Assembly: GCA_033239525.1 (NCBI GenBank)
Contig: BSYO01000008.1
Location: 13,337,294-13,401,293 of the forward strand
Origin: Nepenthes gracilis
Lineage: Eukaryota > Streptophyta > Magnoliopsida > Caryophyllales > Nepenthaceae
DNA: 64,000 nt
Reading direction: 5' to 3'
Positions within the stretch are counted from its first letter, which is position 1, and each line of letters starts with the position of its first letter. Of this stretch, positions 11,586-23,590 are shown one piece after another. The notes under the pieces were generated by a model, which was given only the letters and a program-made list of their open reading frames with translations, was not told the DNA's origin and searched no databases. The position numbers and the translations under genes were made by a program.

Positions 11586-11757
11586 TATCAAATGCTTTGG
11601 ATGAAAGTAATTCCACTAGTGAAGGTTTTATGGAGTAACCACTCATATGAAAAAACCACATAGAAAAGAGAAGATGAGATTTAAAAGAAGTATCCGCACT
11701 TGTTTCTTCAATAAAGTATATAAAATTTTGAGGACAAAATTTTTATAAGGGAAAAAA
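11586..11757 (+). pseudogene. Rest of the older element's integrase tail, and its polypurine tract
   Basis: Read in phase with the sequence ending at 2708, counting GAAGA once, this stretch gives the tail motif 'VIPLVKVLWSNHSYEK' of a Tekay/Del integrase, then stops. A purine-rich tract (AAGGGAAAAAAA) lies at about 11747-11758, just before a new LTR start. This shows the 2709-11580 element landed inside the last part of the older pol gene. Confidence 0.88.
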
Positions 11758-11758
11758 A

Positions 11759-13774
11759 TGTAAAGTTTGAATTTAAGTTTTATTGTAATTATAATTTATT
11801 CGGTTAAGATAATTAAAATTAAGGTCAAAAGATGATGAAAATTCTATCAAAAGCCAAAATTAGACTAGTTCTCATTGAGTTGATAGGTGCTTGATTGGTG
11901 CTCGATGCATGCCCATACGTTGCATAGACAAAGTGATCGCTCCTTATAAATGCCTAATCAAAGCCTGAGTGCATTCTCTGTTATACTCGCACTCAACGCA
12001 AGTGTGAAGGACACCTAGCGCACTTTCTAGAATGCTTATGCTCGAAACGTGCTCAAGGCAGTGCTCTTGCACCGCAATGTGTAGTCATGAGGCCTAAAGT
12101 GTGCCCGACCAATGCTCGAGCACCATTACTGTTATAAATAGATTATCTGACTAATTTTCAATCATTTTCTGCTGATGTTTGAGAGAAGAGAGAGAAGGAG
12201 AAGAGAAGGTGAGACAAGAAGATAAAAACTCAATTTAAGTGATTTTGAGCTAGAATATTGTGAAATTAAGTTAAGTACATTTCAAATCTTCTTTCCTTTG
12301 TTATTATTATTTCATCACTTCTTTGATTATTTTTTATTTTAAATACTTATATATAATATGATTTCATAATTAAGATATTTATATTTAATATACATGTGAA
12401 ATTCTACTCATTTTATTATAAAAATATATAAAAGTTATGTCTAAACTCATATAGATTATATTACTTAGCTCATTTCAACAATATTTCTTTATGCTTGTTC
12501 TAAATTTGTGATAAAATATTTTTTCATTTTTAAATTTTGTTTATGCAGGTTTTTACTTGTTAAATTTGAAGAAAATATACTCTATATGTTTTAGAAATTT
12601 ATAAATTTGCCCTGCATGTTGAGATAAAATATAGAAAATTTCATATTACTGCTGATTTCTGCATTTTGCTAGATATTTTTGCATTTTGCTAAATATTTCT
12701 GCACTATTTTAGCTAACAACAGTTCTTCATGTTTAAGGAAACCATTATTTAACATTTCATATTAAGAATTTATAAAATTTAAAGAGAAAACTCTACTATT
12801 ATATTAAGAATTATAAATATTTTCTTTAAAATAAGAAAATAAAAATATATATAAAGAATTGTGTAAAATTTTTATAAATATTGGACTATGGTAATAGTTT
12901 AGTGGGTAGTATATTGTGATATACCTTAATATATTATAATAATAATTGAGGTTTTAATCTATTATCTATCGGTGAAAGCGACGTTCAACCCCATTTATAA
13001 GGTTATATATATGATGGCTTACTTGTGAATCTTGAATGATAACGTATAATATTTGATTATATGAAAATAAATATAACCAAAATTTTAATTATTCGTTCAT
13101 TTAATCAGTAAGGCTCTATTAGCCCTTAGTTCCTAAGAAAATTATATTTCAACTGATTTGATGATATAAATTGAATACAAATATGATAAGTAAATATGAA
13201 AAGTTGAGAAAATATATTGTAATAAAATTTCATTGTATTGTATCGAAATCTGATACATTATTCCTTCTGATATATTTTAAATATAAAATATATATATTTA
13301 ATTATAAAATTATATATCTTACTGAGTTTTCAGCATACTCCCTTCGGATGAATGGTTTAGACACTTACTAGACAATTTCGACTAAAGGAAGATCAATTCA
13401 AAGAAATTAGTTTAGAATTTAATAAAATCTGATGTTGTATTTATATTTTTAGACGGTAATTAATGTTTATGTTATTCAGACAATGGTTATGTGTAAAAAT
13501 TGATATGTGATCATAGATGGAGTTATGTTATTTTATGGTTTATAGTATCATGAAATATTGATATGTTCGACAATCGGATGGCTTTGGAATTTAGGCATTT
13601 TGAGCAGTTTACTCTGATTTTGTTTTGGTTAAGACAAGACTGCTTACGTAAAATCTTACTTCACGTTTGATCTGTGTCGGAGCCACAAGATAATATGACA
13701 ATTTGAGTTATGTGCTTATATCATATTATTTTATTTTAGTCAATCGAGATATTAAAGTGAAATTCATTCTCACA
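11759..13774 (+). repeat. 3' LTR of the older Tekay-type element
   Basis: It begins TGTAAAGTTTGA directly after the polypurine tract. It resembles the start of the solo LTR at 26330, including a shared 'taattaaaatt(g/a)aggtca' stretch. A TATA-like box (TATAAATA) lies at 12133-12140, followed by a GA-rich leader at 12178-12220. The right end is uncertain: a TCACA near 13774 fits the usual ending and family length of about 2.0-2.2 kb, but decay prevents a firm boundary. Small open frames inside (for example 13171-13371) are AT-rich chance frames. Confidence 0.65.
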
Positions 13775-14689
13775 AGTAAATAAATTGTTAATTAGATTAC
13801 TAATCAAATAATTATTAATATTGGATAATTGTTAATGATGGGATCGGGATTTAAAATATAATAGTAATACCATGAGATAGACTAAATGCTACGTTAATTA
13901 AAAGTTTCATGAGGTAATCAACACATATAGATTTGATATGTGACAAAATTCATGGTCTTTTGGACTACAATGATTAGCCATAATGTGCTGATTTTTACAA
14001 TACAATGTAATATAAAATTGTAATACTTATCAATCTAAATTTGAACTAATGATAATGAGATGCAAATGGTACAAAAGCTAACGAAGCAGAACTAATCTAA
14101 AAATAAATTCAATACTAAGCTGAAATATAAAATACAAAATGATGAATTTATAATAGAACCTGCTACAATAAAATACTAATATTTAAATAAAATTTGATGC
14201 CCTAAATTTTCACCAAAGCCTTTTCTTTCTATTTTTTCTCTCTCCTCTCTCGCTCTCTATCCTTCCTTTCTCCCTGCGCCGTGAGCCCTCCTCCTTCCTT
14301 CTTTGAAAAGGGGGAGACTTGTTTTTTTTTAAATTATTATTATTTTTTTATTTTTACACACACACACAAACATATATATATATATATATATATATAATTA
14401 TTTTTTAAGACTTCAAAAAAAAAAAAAAAGAAGTCAACTTTACTCCTATTTTTTCTATTTCTTTGTTTGACTGACTAAATTATTGAAATAAAATCATCCT
14501 TCATTCCGTTGGCATGATTTCATATATAAATTCTTACTTTAATATTAAAAATGTACAATAAAAAAATATAATTTAATCATATAAATTACATAAAAATTAC
14601 TAGAAAATGGTGATGAATGTGAGGATAAAAAAAGCAATGATTAATGTTACATGTTTGTAATTATTACACTCATAGTTATGTTTTTAGTA
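13775..14689. other. AT-rich stretch without recognisable genes
   Basis: No coding or RNA gene is recognised. The stretch holds a pyrimidine-rich tract (about 14216-14300), an AC/TA microsatellite (14356-14396) and poly-A runs near 14417. Confidence 0.6.
14356..14396. repeat. Compound (AC)n-(AT)n microsatellite
   Basis: About six AC units are followed, after a short break, by about 13 AT/TA units. Confidence 0.9.
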
Positions 14690-14890
14690 CACTACAAAAA
14701 AAATAATATTTAGTGATAAAAAATTAGTATCAAATATATTTTTATCACTATTAATAATTAATATATAAAATTTAGTGACAAAAATATAATTTTGTTACTA
14801 AAATATTAAAATTTACTACAAAAAATAAATTTTTTATGATAATAAATTATAACAAATATATTTTTATTATAATTAATAATTAATATAAAA
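14690..14890 (+). repeat. Left CACTA terminus and subterminal repeats
   Basis: The terminal CACTACAAAA is followed by repeated 'tagtgataaa', 'tatcac' and 'tagtgacaaaa' motifs in both orientations, able to pair with the right terminus. Confidence 0.7.
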
Positions 14891-16193
14891 AATATAATAA
14901 ATTAAACTAATAATAATAATAACTCTCTCATTTTTATTTTTTCCATATTTCTAGATATTTCTAGATCGTTCCACGCTCTCCTCTTTGTCTTTTCATCCTC
15001 TCTCTCTCTCTCTCTCTCTCGATTCTTCACTTTTCCCTTCTCCTCCCTTCCTCTTTCTTCTGCCGTTTCTCCGTTTCTCCTTCATTCTTCGTCCGTTTCT
15101 TCTTTCATTACTTCTTCTAATGTTTCACCCGTTTACCTTCCTTCTTCTGTTTCTTGTTCTTTTCCTCCCTAAATCTTCTTTCTCTTCATTATGGGTTCAC
15201 AAAGTCACAAAGTAGCCGAGAGAGAGAGAAAGTAAAGAATGTGCACCACTGTCATTGTTGTCGCCTACAGTTGCCAGAGAGAAAACCACTGTTGTTGTCG
15301 CCACTATTTCTTGTTACCGTGGTTATTAACCATCTCAAACCAGGCAAGTAAATTTTTTTTCTATTGCGAGTGCATTGACTATAATTTTGCAAGTAATCTA
15401 CTATTCTTCTTTGAATATTCACATGTTCTTCAAATAGGTTCTTCCTTCTTCTTATATAGGTTAGATCTCTTTCTTGTGTGCCGAGATTTGAAAGAAATTG
15501 GTCGTATTTTACCGTTAGGTAAATTTGGAGGAAAACAAAGCTTGGCTTTGATGGCGAAGGATTTGAGAATGTTGAGCATTTCTAGTTAAATTGAGAGGAG
15601 AAATTTAGAGAAATAACATTATAATTATTGTCTTTTGTGTGGGAAAAAAAATATTATAGATTTTATTAATTTAGGTGAGAATCGGAAGGATTCTAAAAAT
15701 AGAGTCTTATGCCCAATTTGAAGTCGCAGCGTTTGTTCGATTATTGAGCTGGTGACAAGTCCAAGTGGTGTTGTAAGCGGCAGAGGGAGTATGTGATAAT
15801 ATGTTCAAATGTATGTGAATCATATGTAAATACTTATGCATATGTATGATTGTTTGTATTTATTTGTGAGTTGGTGTAGAAGATAGCATATATGTATGCT
15901 TGCATGTTTGTAATGCATATAATATATAATTATAGTTGTATATTTATAGTTGTTTTAGTATTTTATAGCATATAATTATAGGTGTTATAAACTTTTAAGA
16001 ATTGACTCTTAATTTAAATATATTTATTATTCATAGAGTTTTGGTGGTGATAGCAGGTAGCTAAATCTGCTTCCTCAAGTATCATTTGACTTATTTTTAT
16101 GGGATCTCGTCAAATGATTTTAGATATTTAGCATTTTTATATTCATCGTTTTTTTTTAGTGGCATTTCGTATTAACACTTTGATTGACTTTAG

Positions 16194-16308
16194 TGGAAAC
16201 TGCTGCTGCCTTAAAGGAACCTGTTGGAGTTGTTTATAGTGATAACATTCTTAAATCTTCCTCATCTAGAGCAGATTTTTCCAAAATTAGGCAGTTAACT
16301 CATGGCTG
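16194..16308 (+). pseudogene. Exon-like fragment A inside the CACTA-like element
   Basis: An open 115-bp stretch is bounded by a plausible AG acceptor (16192-16193, after a T-rich run) and a GT donor (16309-16310). It encodes peptides including 'AAALKEPVGVVYSDNI' and 'SRADFSKIRQLTHG', with codon use and complexity unlike the surrounding AT-rich DNA. I do not recognise the protein. It is likely a captured host-gene exon, in the same orientation as fragments B and C. Confidence 0.5.
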
Positions 16309-17260
16309 GTACTTTCTTCTTCCTGTCTTTCTCTTTTCTTGCTTTGGATTGCATCGTGCAGAGTTTTTGCTAGATAAAAGTGTATATATTATATCTTCTT
16401 TTACTTCCTTACTTTTTGCGAGAATATGTCTGCATTTAGGCTGATTTATTTTCTACCTATGACAATGATATCACTATATGTGGAATACTAAACTATCATA
16501 GCATCATAATCAGAGACACATTCAGGATTATTAAAACACAAGAGTAGAGAATTGGCTGAAAATAATTGAGATGAATGGGAACTAAATAACTCCATCAGAC
16601 AAATTACTGATGGTACACATGAAGAGAAAAAAGAACCTGAGAGGGGGGCTTCCGAGAAATGAGAGATCTCCAAGAAGAGAAGTAAACCAATGATCTCCCT
16701 GCAAACTTTCCAAATTGCTTCTGGGAATGTGTTTAGTGTTTACCTTTGCCCTTAATTTCCTTCTTAAAAGTTTTCTTGAGGGACTTCAGAAAATGGCTCT
16801 GATGGCAACATTTACTTTGCAAAAAAGCAAGGCTCTTGTTCAGTGAAATTGTCATTGGATAACTTCAACTACAAACATAAGAACAATCTCTATAAATTGC
16901 AAAAGAGGAAAAACCACCATGCCTCACACAAACTTTATCACAAAAATTATCAGTCATGTAAATCATCAATAATGAATAAGTAAATTATGTCCTTGCAAGG
17001 CGATTGGCAAATACTCATAATTGACAGTATATTACTTTTCATTGTCATCTTTTTGAGAAATGATTTACTGATTTGTGCTTATAAATATGGTGATACTTAA
17101 ACATGTTTTTATTTTCATTATGACTTGCATAGTTGCATTATTATGTACCAAGATCTGATTCATTGTATTAGTTTGAAAATACTCAAAACCTTTTCTTGTT
17201 CTCTGGTTCATTTCTTGCAAATCACTGTGATCTTCTTTGCCATATATTGTTTTTCTCATG

Positions 17261-17308
17261 GCATTGCTATCAAGAACAAAGGAGATTATCCACACTACGT
17301 TAGATCAG
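17261..17308 (+). pseudogene. Exon-like fragment B inside the CACTA-like element
   Basis: Forty-eight open bases (ALLSRTKEIIHTTLDQ) end at a consensus-like donor CAG/GTATAG (17309 onward). The expected acceptor AG reads ATG, so it is missing or mutated. The frame continues in phase into fragment C. The gene is not recognised. Confidence 0.45.
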
Positions 17309-17471
17309 GTATAGACATCCTTTAGCAATTATAGTTGGTCATCATGTGTTGCTCGATAGTGATCATTTTTCTGATGTTATCCGATACTTTTACCAATTCA
17401 TGTATCTTCATCATAAGTATTACTCCCAAATTTGCTAGTTAATTCGCTGTCATGTTGCCCTCTTCGTGTAG

Positions 17472-17528
17472 GTGCAAAATCGTGCAAGGTTCATGTCTGG
17501 CAATTATCTCTTTTTATTTCATGATAAG
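17472..17528 (+). pseudogene. Exon-like fragment C inside the CACTA-like element
   Basis: Fifty-seven bases (19 codons, VQNRARFMSGNYLFLFHDK) lie between an acceptor GTAG at 17468-17471 and a donor AAG/GTATTG at 17529. With fragment B it makes a short in-phase two-exon reading. The source gene is not recognised. Confidence 0.45.
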
Positions 17529-18022
17529 GTATTGTTCAGCTTGAAATTTGTAATCAAAGTAAGTATTTTTAAAGTGGTAAGAGAGAATCTGATTTGATAA
17601 TAATTTTTACCCAGACTCTTTTTATAAACTAATCAAAAGGCCAAAAGAATGGATTTGATTTTCACCGAAAGGATGTTTGTCTTCCTAGGCAACCCGAAAA
17701 CCCAAACCGTCACTCCCTTCCTCATTTCTCCCCAATCCCCTAATGCTCGCCTTTCCATGAACGTTGCAGCAAACATTGTGTTAACTTCGTATCAATGGCT
17801 TGGCTGGGCTGACCAGATTTTAGTCCTTCTGACACCAAGGTTAGCCTGAAGCAGAGAGTGGATAAAACTCACCTAATTGATTTGAGCTGCGAGTGCCACC
17901 ACGTATTTGACTAGCCTTTCCTCTTTCCTAAAATCCTCATCCAAGGCAACTGCATTCCTTCGTGACTATAAAAGCCACGGAGTAGCTATGTACAATTAAG
18001 ACTTGGCATCCGGCACTTTGTC

Positions 18023-18200
18023 CTAGTGGTTTTCCTTGATCCAAGCATTGAGTGGCTTGCAGTGAATATTTTGGTTTGTAGCTTCATCAGAGAACCTCCT
18101 TCCGCAGAAATCATGCCTTGACGCAATCTCTAAGGATGTGGGCAACCGTCTCAATCTCAATACAATGTTGGCACTTGTTGAACATACCACGTCTTCCTGC
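18023..18200 (-). pseudogene. LINE zf-RVT fragment
   Basis: On the minus strand the sequence near 18120-18180 encodes NKCQHCIEIETVAHILRDC, the zinc-binding C..C...H..C pattern found near the C-terminus of plant L1-type LINE ORF2. A stop follows soon after. It is a short relic within the CACTA-like element with no visible RT. Confidence 0.5.
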
Positions 18201-20350
18201 ACCTCCTTAATTCGTTCATGACCCAGTATTTTGGATAATCTCCTTTGTTCTTGTGCTATTAGATGTTTTTTACTCTGTGGTGTTGTGTGTGTGTTTGTGC
18301 ACATGTAACTGAAAATTTATTCCCGCAAAAACACGAAAGTGTCACAATAAATATCGTGCAGCTCTTAGAAAAATGTTTGAAGTAATTAAAAAATATAAAT
18401 TAAAACCACTCACTAACACTTCAAAGGAAATTCCACAAGTATCCTCGATATACAAACCATTAAACAAAAATAGATCTAAAAGCATCTTCAATATAGAAAC
18501 CATCAAACCGAAAAAGATCTAATGAATTTCTCCCATTTTATTCCTGTTTCTTTAATTCCCTATCCTTCATCTATTCTCTACATTATTTATGCTTTTAGTA
18601 GCTGCAAACTCGTCCAGCCTCCTACCTTTGTTGCTCTCAAATAGCTATGTCACCTTGTCTTCATTGTCAGCAAAAGAAAGCCCCCAAAACTACACCAACT
18701 CCCACCTAGATCAATGTACAGTTGGATTGATTTACTGTCTCCTGATAAAGCTAAAAGTATAATGAAACAAAATAAAATTATAATATTCTTATGATAGTTG
18801 CTACAAGTAGTAGTATATATATTTATATAGTTAAGTAAATTATAGATATGAATGCGGTTAGTAAAAAAGGGTGAGTAATTATATGCTTAACTAGCACAGT
18901 TAATCTAAGAGTTTAATTATCAGATTACATAGAGTGAATAAGATTTCTTTCCAAAAATTATTTATTAAAATAGTTATTTGCATATGGAGAACTTTGATAG
19001 ATGGGGATTGTGTAATTAGTTAGGGGTTTGATACTTTTGTCTTTCTCTGTTTTTCTTGTTTTGCATACTAGATGCATTGAACAAATTTTCTAATAAGTTG
19101 GTGATTAAATTGTCCAATGAACAGAAATAAAGGTGTGCTGAGATGTTATAATTTATCGATTAAACTTATAGTCTTGTTGATATATTTATAGTGTCAAAAT
19201 TAGTAGTGGTTAGGAAAACACTGCAATTGATGAATCCCCACAAATAATTCCATTCCATTGTAATGAAATAATGAAATATATGGAAATATAAAGAGTTCTA
19301 ATATGTTGTTCCCGATAAAAATTTTTGAAAAAATAATCCATAAGTTAAAAAAATAAATGATAAAATAAGTTAAAAAAAATCAATGATAACAAAAATTAAG
19401 GATTTGCGAAGGCCTAGATCAGAACTGAGGGATAGGCAATGACGTGTAATAGGATATGATTTAAGCTTTGAAACCACTTTCCTAGAGATCAATGGCATGC
19501 ACAATCTGTGCATAATCCTTGAAAATAATAAATACCCCATATTTGAACAAACTAGAAAGCTTGGGTTTGTTGTCTTCCTCGTATGATTAATTCACTTTGA
19601 CTGTCGAGCTTCATTCTAAATTGCTTGTTGAGTTAAAAGCTAATGTATATTTTGATATACGATCTTTAATTAAAGAAAAATTATATACAATACAAACTTA
19701 AAATACGTTAAGTTTATAATTATATTTTTTGATTATGCTTTTAATTGTTTACATTAGAAAATGGCATTAATGCTCTGATTGTGCTAAATAAAAATTTGTG
19801 ATATGCACATCCTTTACGTGGAATTTAATATGCACTTAAGATACGTGGAGGAATATGTTCTGTGTTTAAGATTCCCCTCTTTTGGTGATGATTGAAGAAA
19901 ACTGTGTTCACGAGCAATAAGAGCGCACATTGTTGTAGTGTGCAGCTGCTCATATTTCATATTTTTTTCAATGTTGTTTTTTGCATCAATTTCCTTGTGC
20001 TTTTTGTCAGACTAGCCAGATTCCATATAATTTTATGAATACACCAAAGGTGCTATAAAGGGAAGAATGACATAGGTTTATCTAGTCACATAAGTCTACT
20101 GAGTCATATCCTGGTTAGATCTGCAAGTTCTAACGAGGAGGTTGTTATATATTTAGTCACAGTGTTTGCAGGATTTGGAGAATGCAATTAATTAAATAAA
20201 TAATAAAAGTGTCCAAGGAGCGGATAGAGACTCATCATTTAGGCTTCAGGTAATCTATTTTTCGTAATTGCCTAGATCTTTTAATGACAACTATGAATAA
20301 CATTACTCAGGTCCTATTACTTAGCTTTACACTTTACATGTTACTCATTA

Positions 20351-20525
20351 AATATGAACATTGTAAGGCCATTTGATAAGAATAGGAAACAAACTTGGGA
20401 TCAATCTAGTAGGCTTGCTAGTGAAATTATGAGTCCATCTAAAGTCTTAAAAGGCCAGCTATCTTTCTCTTCCTCGACTGATCGTGTGCTAAAACAAATG
20501 GAGGTTGGAGCCTTTGAAGGGATAT
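20351..20525 (+). pseudogene. Exon-like fragment D inside the CACTA-like element
   Basis: An open stretch contains 'RPFDKNRKQTWDQSSRLASE', 'MSPSKVLKGQLSFSSSTDR' and 'LKQMEVGAFEGI', which read as ordinary soluble protein, not low-complexity sequence. A possible preceding exon ends CTTCAG/GTAATC near 20249. Whether D comes from the same gene as A-C is unknown, and no family is recognised. Confidence 0.4.
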
Positions 20526-21469
20526 TAAAAATATCATTTTTCATATTTGTTTAGTTTATTTCTGAGTATGATTAAATTAAATTAAGATATTTAGGATTAT
20601 ATTAAAGTTATTTATAAAATAACTCATTACTCATAACAGTCGAACATTCGAAAAAATAAAAGATCGGATCAGATGATCTCAATATTTAAATGAAGCATAC
20701 ATACAAGTTCAAATTCAGTTTGTAAATTTTAAATTCAAGTATATTTTGAGTGCTTAGTGAATGAATCGGCTAATTGCTATCTCAATTTTTTGATTTGATT
20801 GACATTTTAAATTATTTGTTGAATAAACCCTCAATGGTACTTTGTAGCCTTTGAGTTGCTGTGAATTATTTTAATATGATAATTAGATTGTAAACTCTAA
20901 TTAGTGTTTTGGGTAAAGTGTCAGGGTCCTAACAGCTTCGACTTCCATCTGGAACTAATATTGTGAGGATGAGTAATGAGAACCAGAGTATTAATTAAAG
21001 TATCGACATAAAGAAGTTGCATTTGAGTTCTCAGGAGCCTAATCAAATATCTGCTAGGACATAAAAGTTGCTACTGGTTCTTCGACACATCATACTGTTG
21101 TTGTTTGGAGCTTAAGGGATATGGAAATGAAAATGGAGGCATTCAAAGCAACACATCCAAAGCATTCAAACTCTAATTTGCTGGTTCTTGTTATTTGATG
21201 GACATGAAATAACAACGCATTCAAAGCATCAGATATGGACAAGGGAGCATGAGCCATTGATATGGACGTAAAAGCATCAGCCTTTTCATGCAAATACAAA
21301 GCATTAGCTGAAATTTGATGGAACTTCAAAGTATTATATTGCATAGCTGAAATATTTTTAAAAAAGTTATTGTAAGACAATTTGTATATGAAATTTATTT
21401 GTATTTTTTGTCAATATAAATTTAATATTTGTGTCAAAATTTTATCCATTAAAGTATATAATTTATATG

Positions 21470-21765
21470 TATATGAAATTTATTTGTACTTTTTGTGATA
21501 ATTATTGTCATTAAATATAATATTTAATGACAAATTAAAAATATATTTTAGTAATAAAATTATTTTGTCACTAAAGAATCTTTTTAGTGATAATTTATTC
21601 TTTATTACTAAAGAAATCTTTTAATGATAAAATAAAAATCCGTCACTTAAGGTTTAATGACAATTTAGTGACGAAATAATATTTTGTCATTAAAATTTTT
21701 AGTAATAAATTTATAATCATTAATGATAAATTATTTTGTCACTAAAAATTAATATTGTTATAGTG
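21470..21765 (-). repeat. Right CACTA terminus and subterminal repeats
   Basis: Repeated 'ttttgtcac(t)aaa', 'tttagtgac' and 'taatgataa' motifs end in TTATAGTG at 21765, the inverted counterpart of the left CACTA end. Confidence 0.7.
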
Positions 21766-22805
21766 ATAAAAGTATCTCTATATAATGTATAGCTATTAGT
21801 ATCTTTCAAACTTGATTTTATCTTGAACAGATGTATTTTATGGCAATGGACTTGAACTTTACATGTATCATTTATATACTAATGATACTAGGTCTTGGTG
21901 TCCGCATTTGGTATACATGATATTTTAGGATGTAAACTAAATGTCCTTTTTTTTAGTGTCTCTATAGGCATGTGTAAGATCACAATATATGCATAATATT
22001 ATATAATTACATGATTCCAAATGCTTTTATATGTTACCATATTTTTATACCTACCTCAATATCTCATTGAATGATATTTTATACCTACCTCAATATCATT
22101 AAAAAAACAATTCATGACTTCCGTTACTTTTAACATATATAGATTGCTTATAGGAAAACTTATAATGATGGGTTTGTTAAATTTGACTCATAATATTTTA
22201 TTCATTTTTCAAATTATTGAAATTTTAAGGCTAACAAAACTTTGTAATGGTTAACCCATTAAGGTTAGGCCTTTCAGGAAAACTTCTTAAGTTCATATTT
22301 TATTATCTTTGAGGTATATTTATTGTTAATTCTACCATATTTTTTCTATCCAGTTTTTGAAGAGCGCAAAAACTCTCATGTATACCAAAATATCAGGTAC
22401 GGTGACAGCACGTCTCAATATTTAGTCTATGTTTAATTGTATTTGTAGGGTATTGTATTTCCACTTAAAAGATGAAGCTTGCTTGCTATTATTCCGATTT
22501 GGGTTGTGATAATCACTGTATGGTTTGATATGATGTGGATTGGTGTCATGGTGCCAAGTTTATAATATAGAATAAGTTCGTACTGGTATGGGGGAGAAAA
22601 AACTTCATCAAAGCCAAAAAAATAAAATTAAAAATAAAAATAAAGACTTCATGAAAGCAGAAAGAAAAAAAAAGATTGTAATAAGAAAAGTTCTTTTATA
22701 ATAACAAAATATATATGCATCTTTATGTCCTCCGTGGATTCTGTTTGATCACTTAAGTGATATAAAAAATCTGATTAAAAAAAAAAAAGATGAAAATTAT
22801 TCAAG
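21766..22805. other. Intergenic AT-rich DNA, no gene seen
   Basis: No coding similarity is recognised. A short direct repeat of 'tttatacctacctcaatatc' lies at about 22044-22066 and 22079-22100. A-rich runs occur near 22620-22680 and 22777. Confidence 0.6.
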
Positions 22806-22832
22806 AAGGCAAGGGATCCTGCTTCTTCCCAT
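22806..22832 (+). repeat. Left arm of a 27-bp inverted repeat
   Basis: AAGGCAAGGGATCCTGCTTC plus seven more bases is the reverse complement of 25049-25075 with one mismatch. The two arms enclose 2.2 kb, of which 1.05 kb is a later solo LTR insertion, leaving about 1.2 kb. This may be a foldback or terminal-inverted-repeat DNA element. I see no target duplication and no transposase. Confidence 0.5.
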
Positions 22833-23590
22833 CCGCTACTTCTCCCCATCCCTTGCTTCTCTTTACTTCTCCTCTTTTATCCCTTTAATTTAATATTCAA
22901 TTAAATATTAAAAAAATTTAATAAAAATTTATATTTAAATATTTTTATTTAGTATTTAAATTACCATCATTTAATCCAATGGTAATTAATGGAGATGCAT
23001 GATCCCCTGACTCATAGCTATCCTTGTACGAGGAGTTCTCCACTTGAGAGGATATTGTCATATCCTTATGATTTGCTTCTCTTACCTATGAATTTCTCTC
23101 GATCGCACTACCTAAACACATTTTTAGCTTGTCGGCCTTTAAAGTTCTGATATTGGAGGTTTATCAGAGAAGCCGATGGTTCTAGTCTATGCTGCAAGTT
23201 TGCATATATAAGGAGTTATTCTGATAATCATGAACCTGAGATTACTTGAATATAATTTAATACGTTTTAACCATTGGTCAATAAGTTTACTTATTTTGTT
23301 TGTATTTCTCAATTAATGGCTACTTTAAGATTTTTATTCTTGGACTGTGTAAGAAGGTGAAACAAAACAAAAATGGGAATGAAGAGGGAAGAAGACGATA
23401 AGAAAGGAAGAAAAGCAATCGTGGAAGTTGGAAAATAGTGAAGCCTTACAATGCCATTATTGTGTCTTATTTCACTGTTAGGGACGCTGCCCGAGAACCA
23501 CAATATATAATGTAAAAATAAAATCTCCTAATATACTAAAATATCTACACAATATTACAAAGGAAGAAAGAAACAACTAACAAATATAAC

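Larger units (their letters stand above)
14690..21765. mobile_element. CACTA-type DNA element without recognised transposase
   Basis: The left end reads CACTACAAAAAAAATAA and the right end, read inward on the minus strand, CACTATAACAATATTAA. Both sides are followed by arrays of 'TTAGTGA(T/C)AAAA'-like subterminal repeats in opposite orientation, as in CACTA elements. The three flanking bases are GTA on the left and ATA on the right, so the target duplication is imperfect or decayed. The 7.1-kb interior shows no recognisable TNP2-type transposase. It holds several exon-like fragments, a LINE fragment near 18.1 kb and a (TC)n run at about 14998-15020. It is probably a non-autonomous or gene-carrying element. 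Two separate CACTA ends flanking unrelated DNA cannot be excluded. Confidence 0.62.

Noticed and set aside
14985..15589. Ser/Leu/Phe-rich frames downstream of a (TC)n run
   Set aside because: They begin in a pyrimidine microsatellite and show no domain. They could be a leader of captured gene sequence but cannot be supported as coding.
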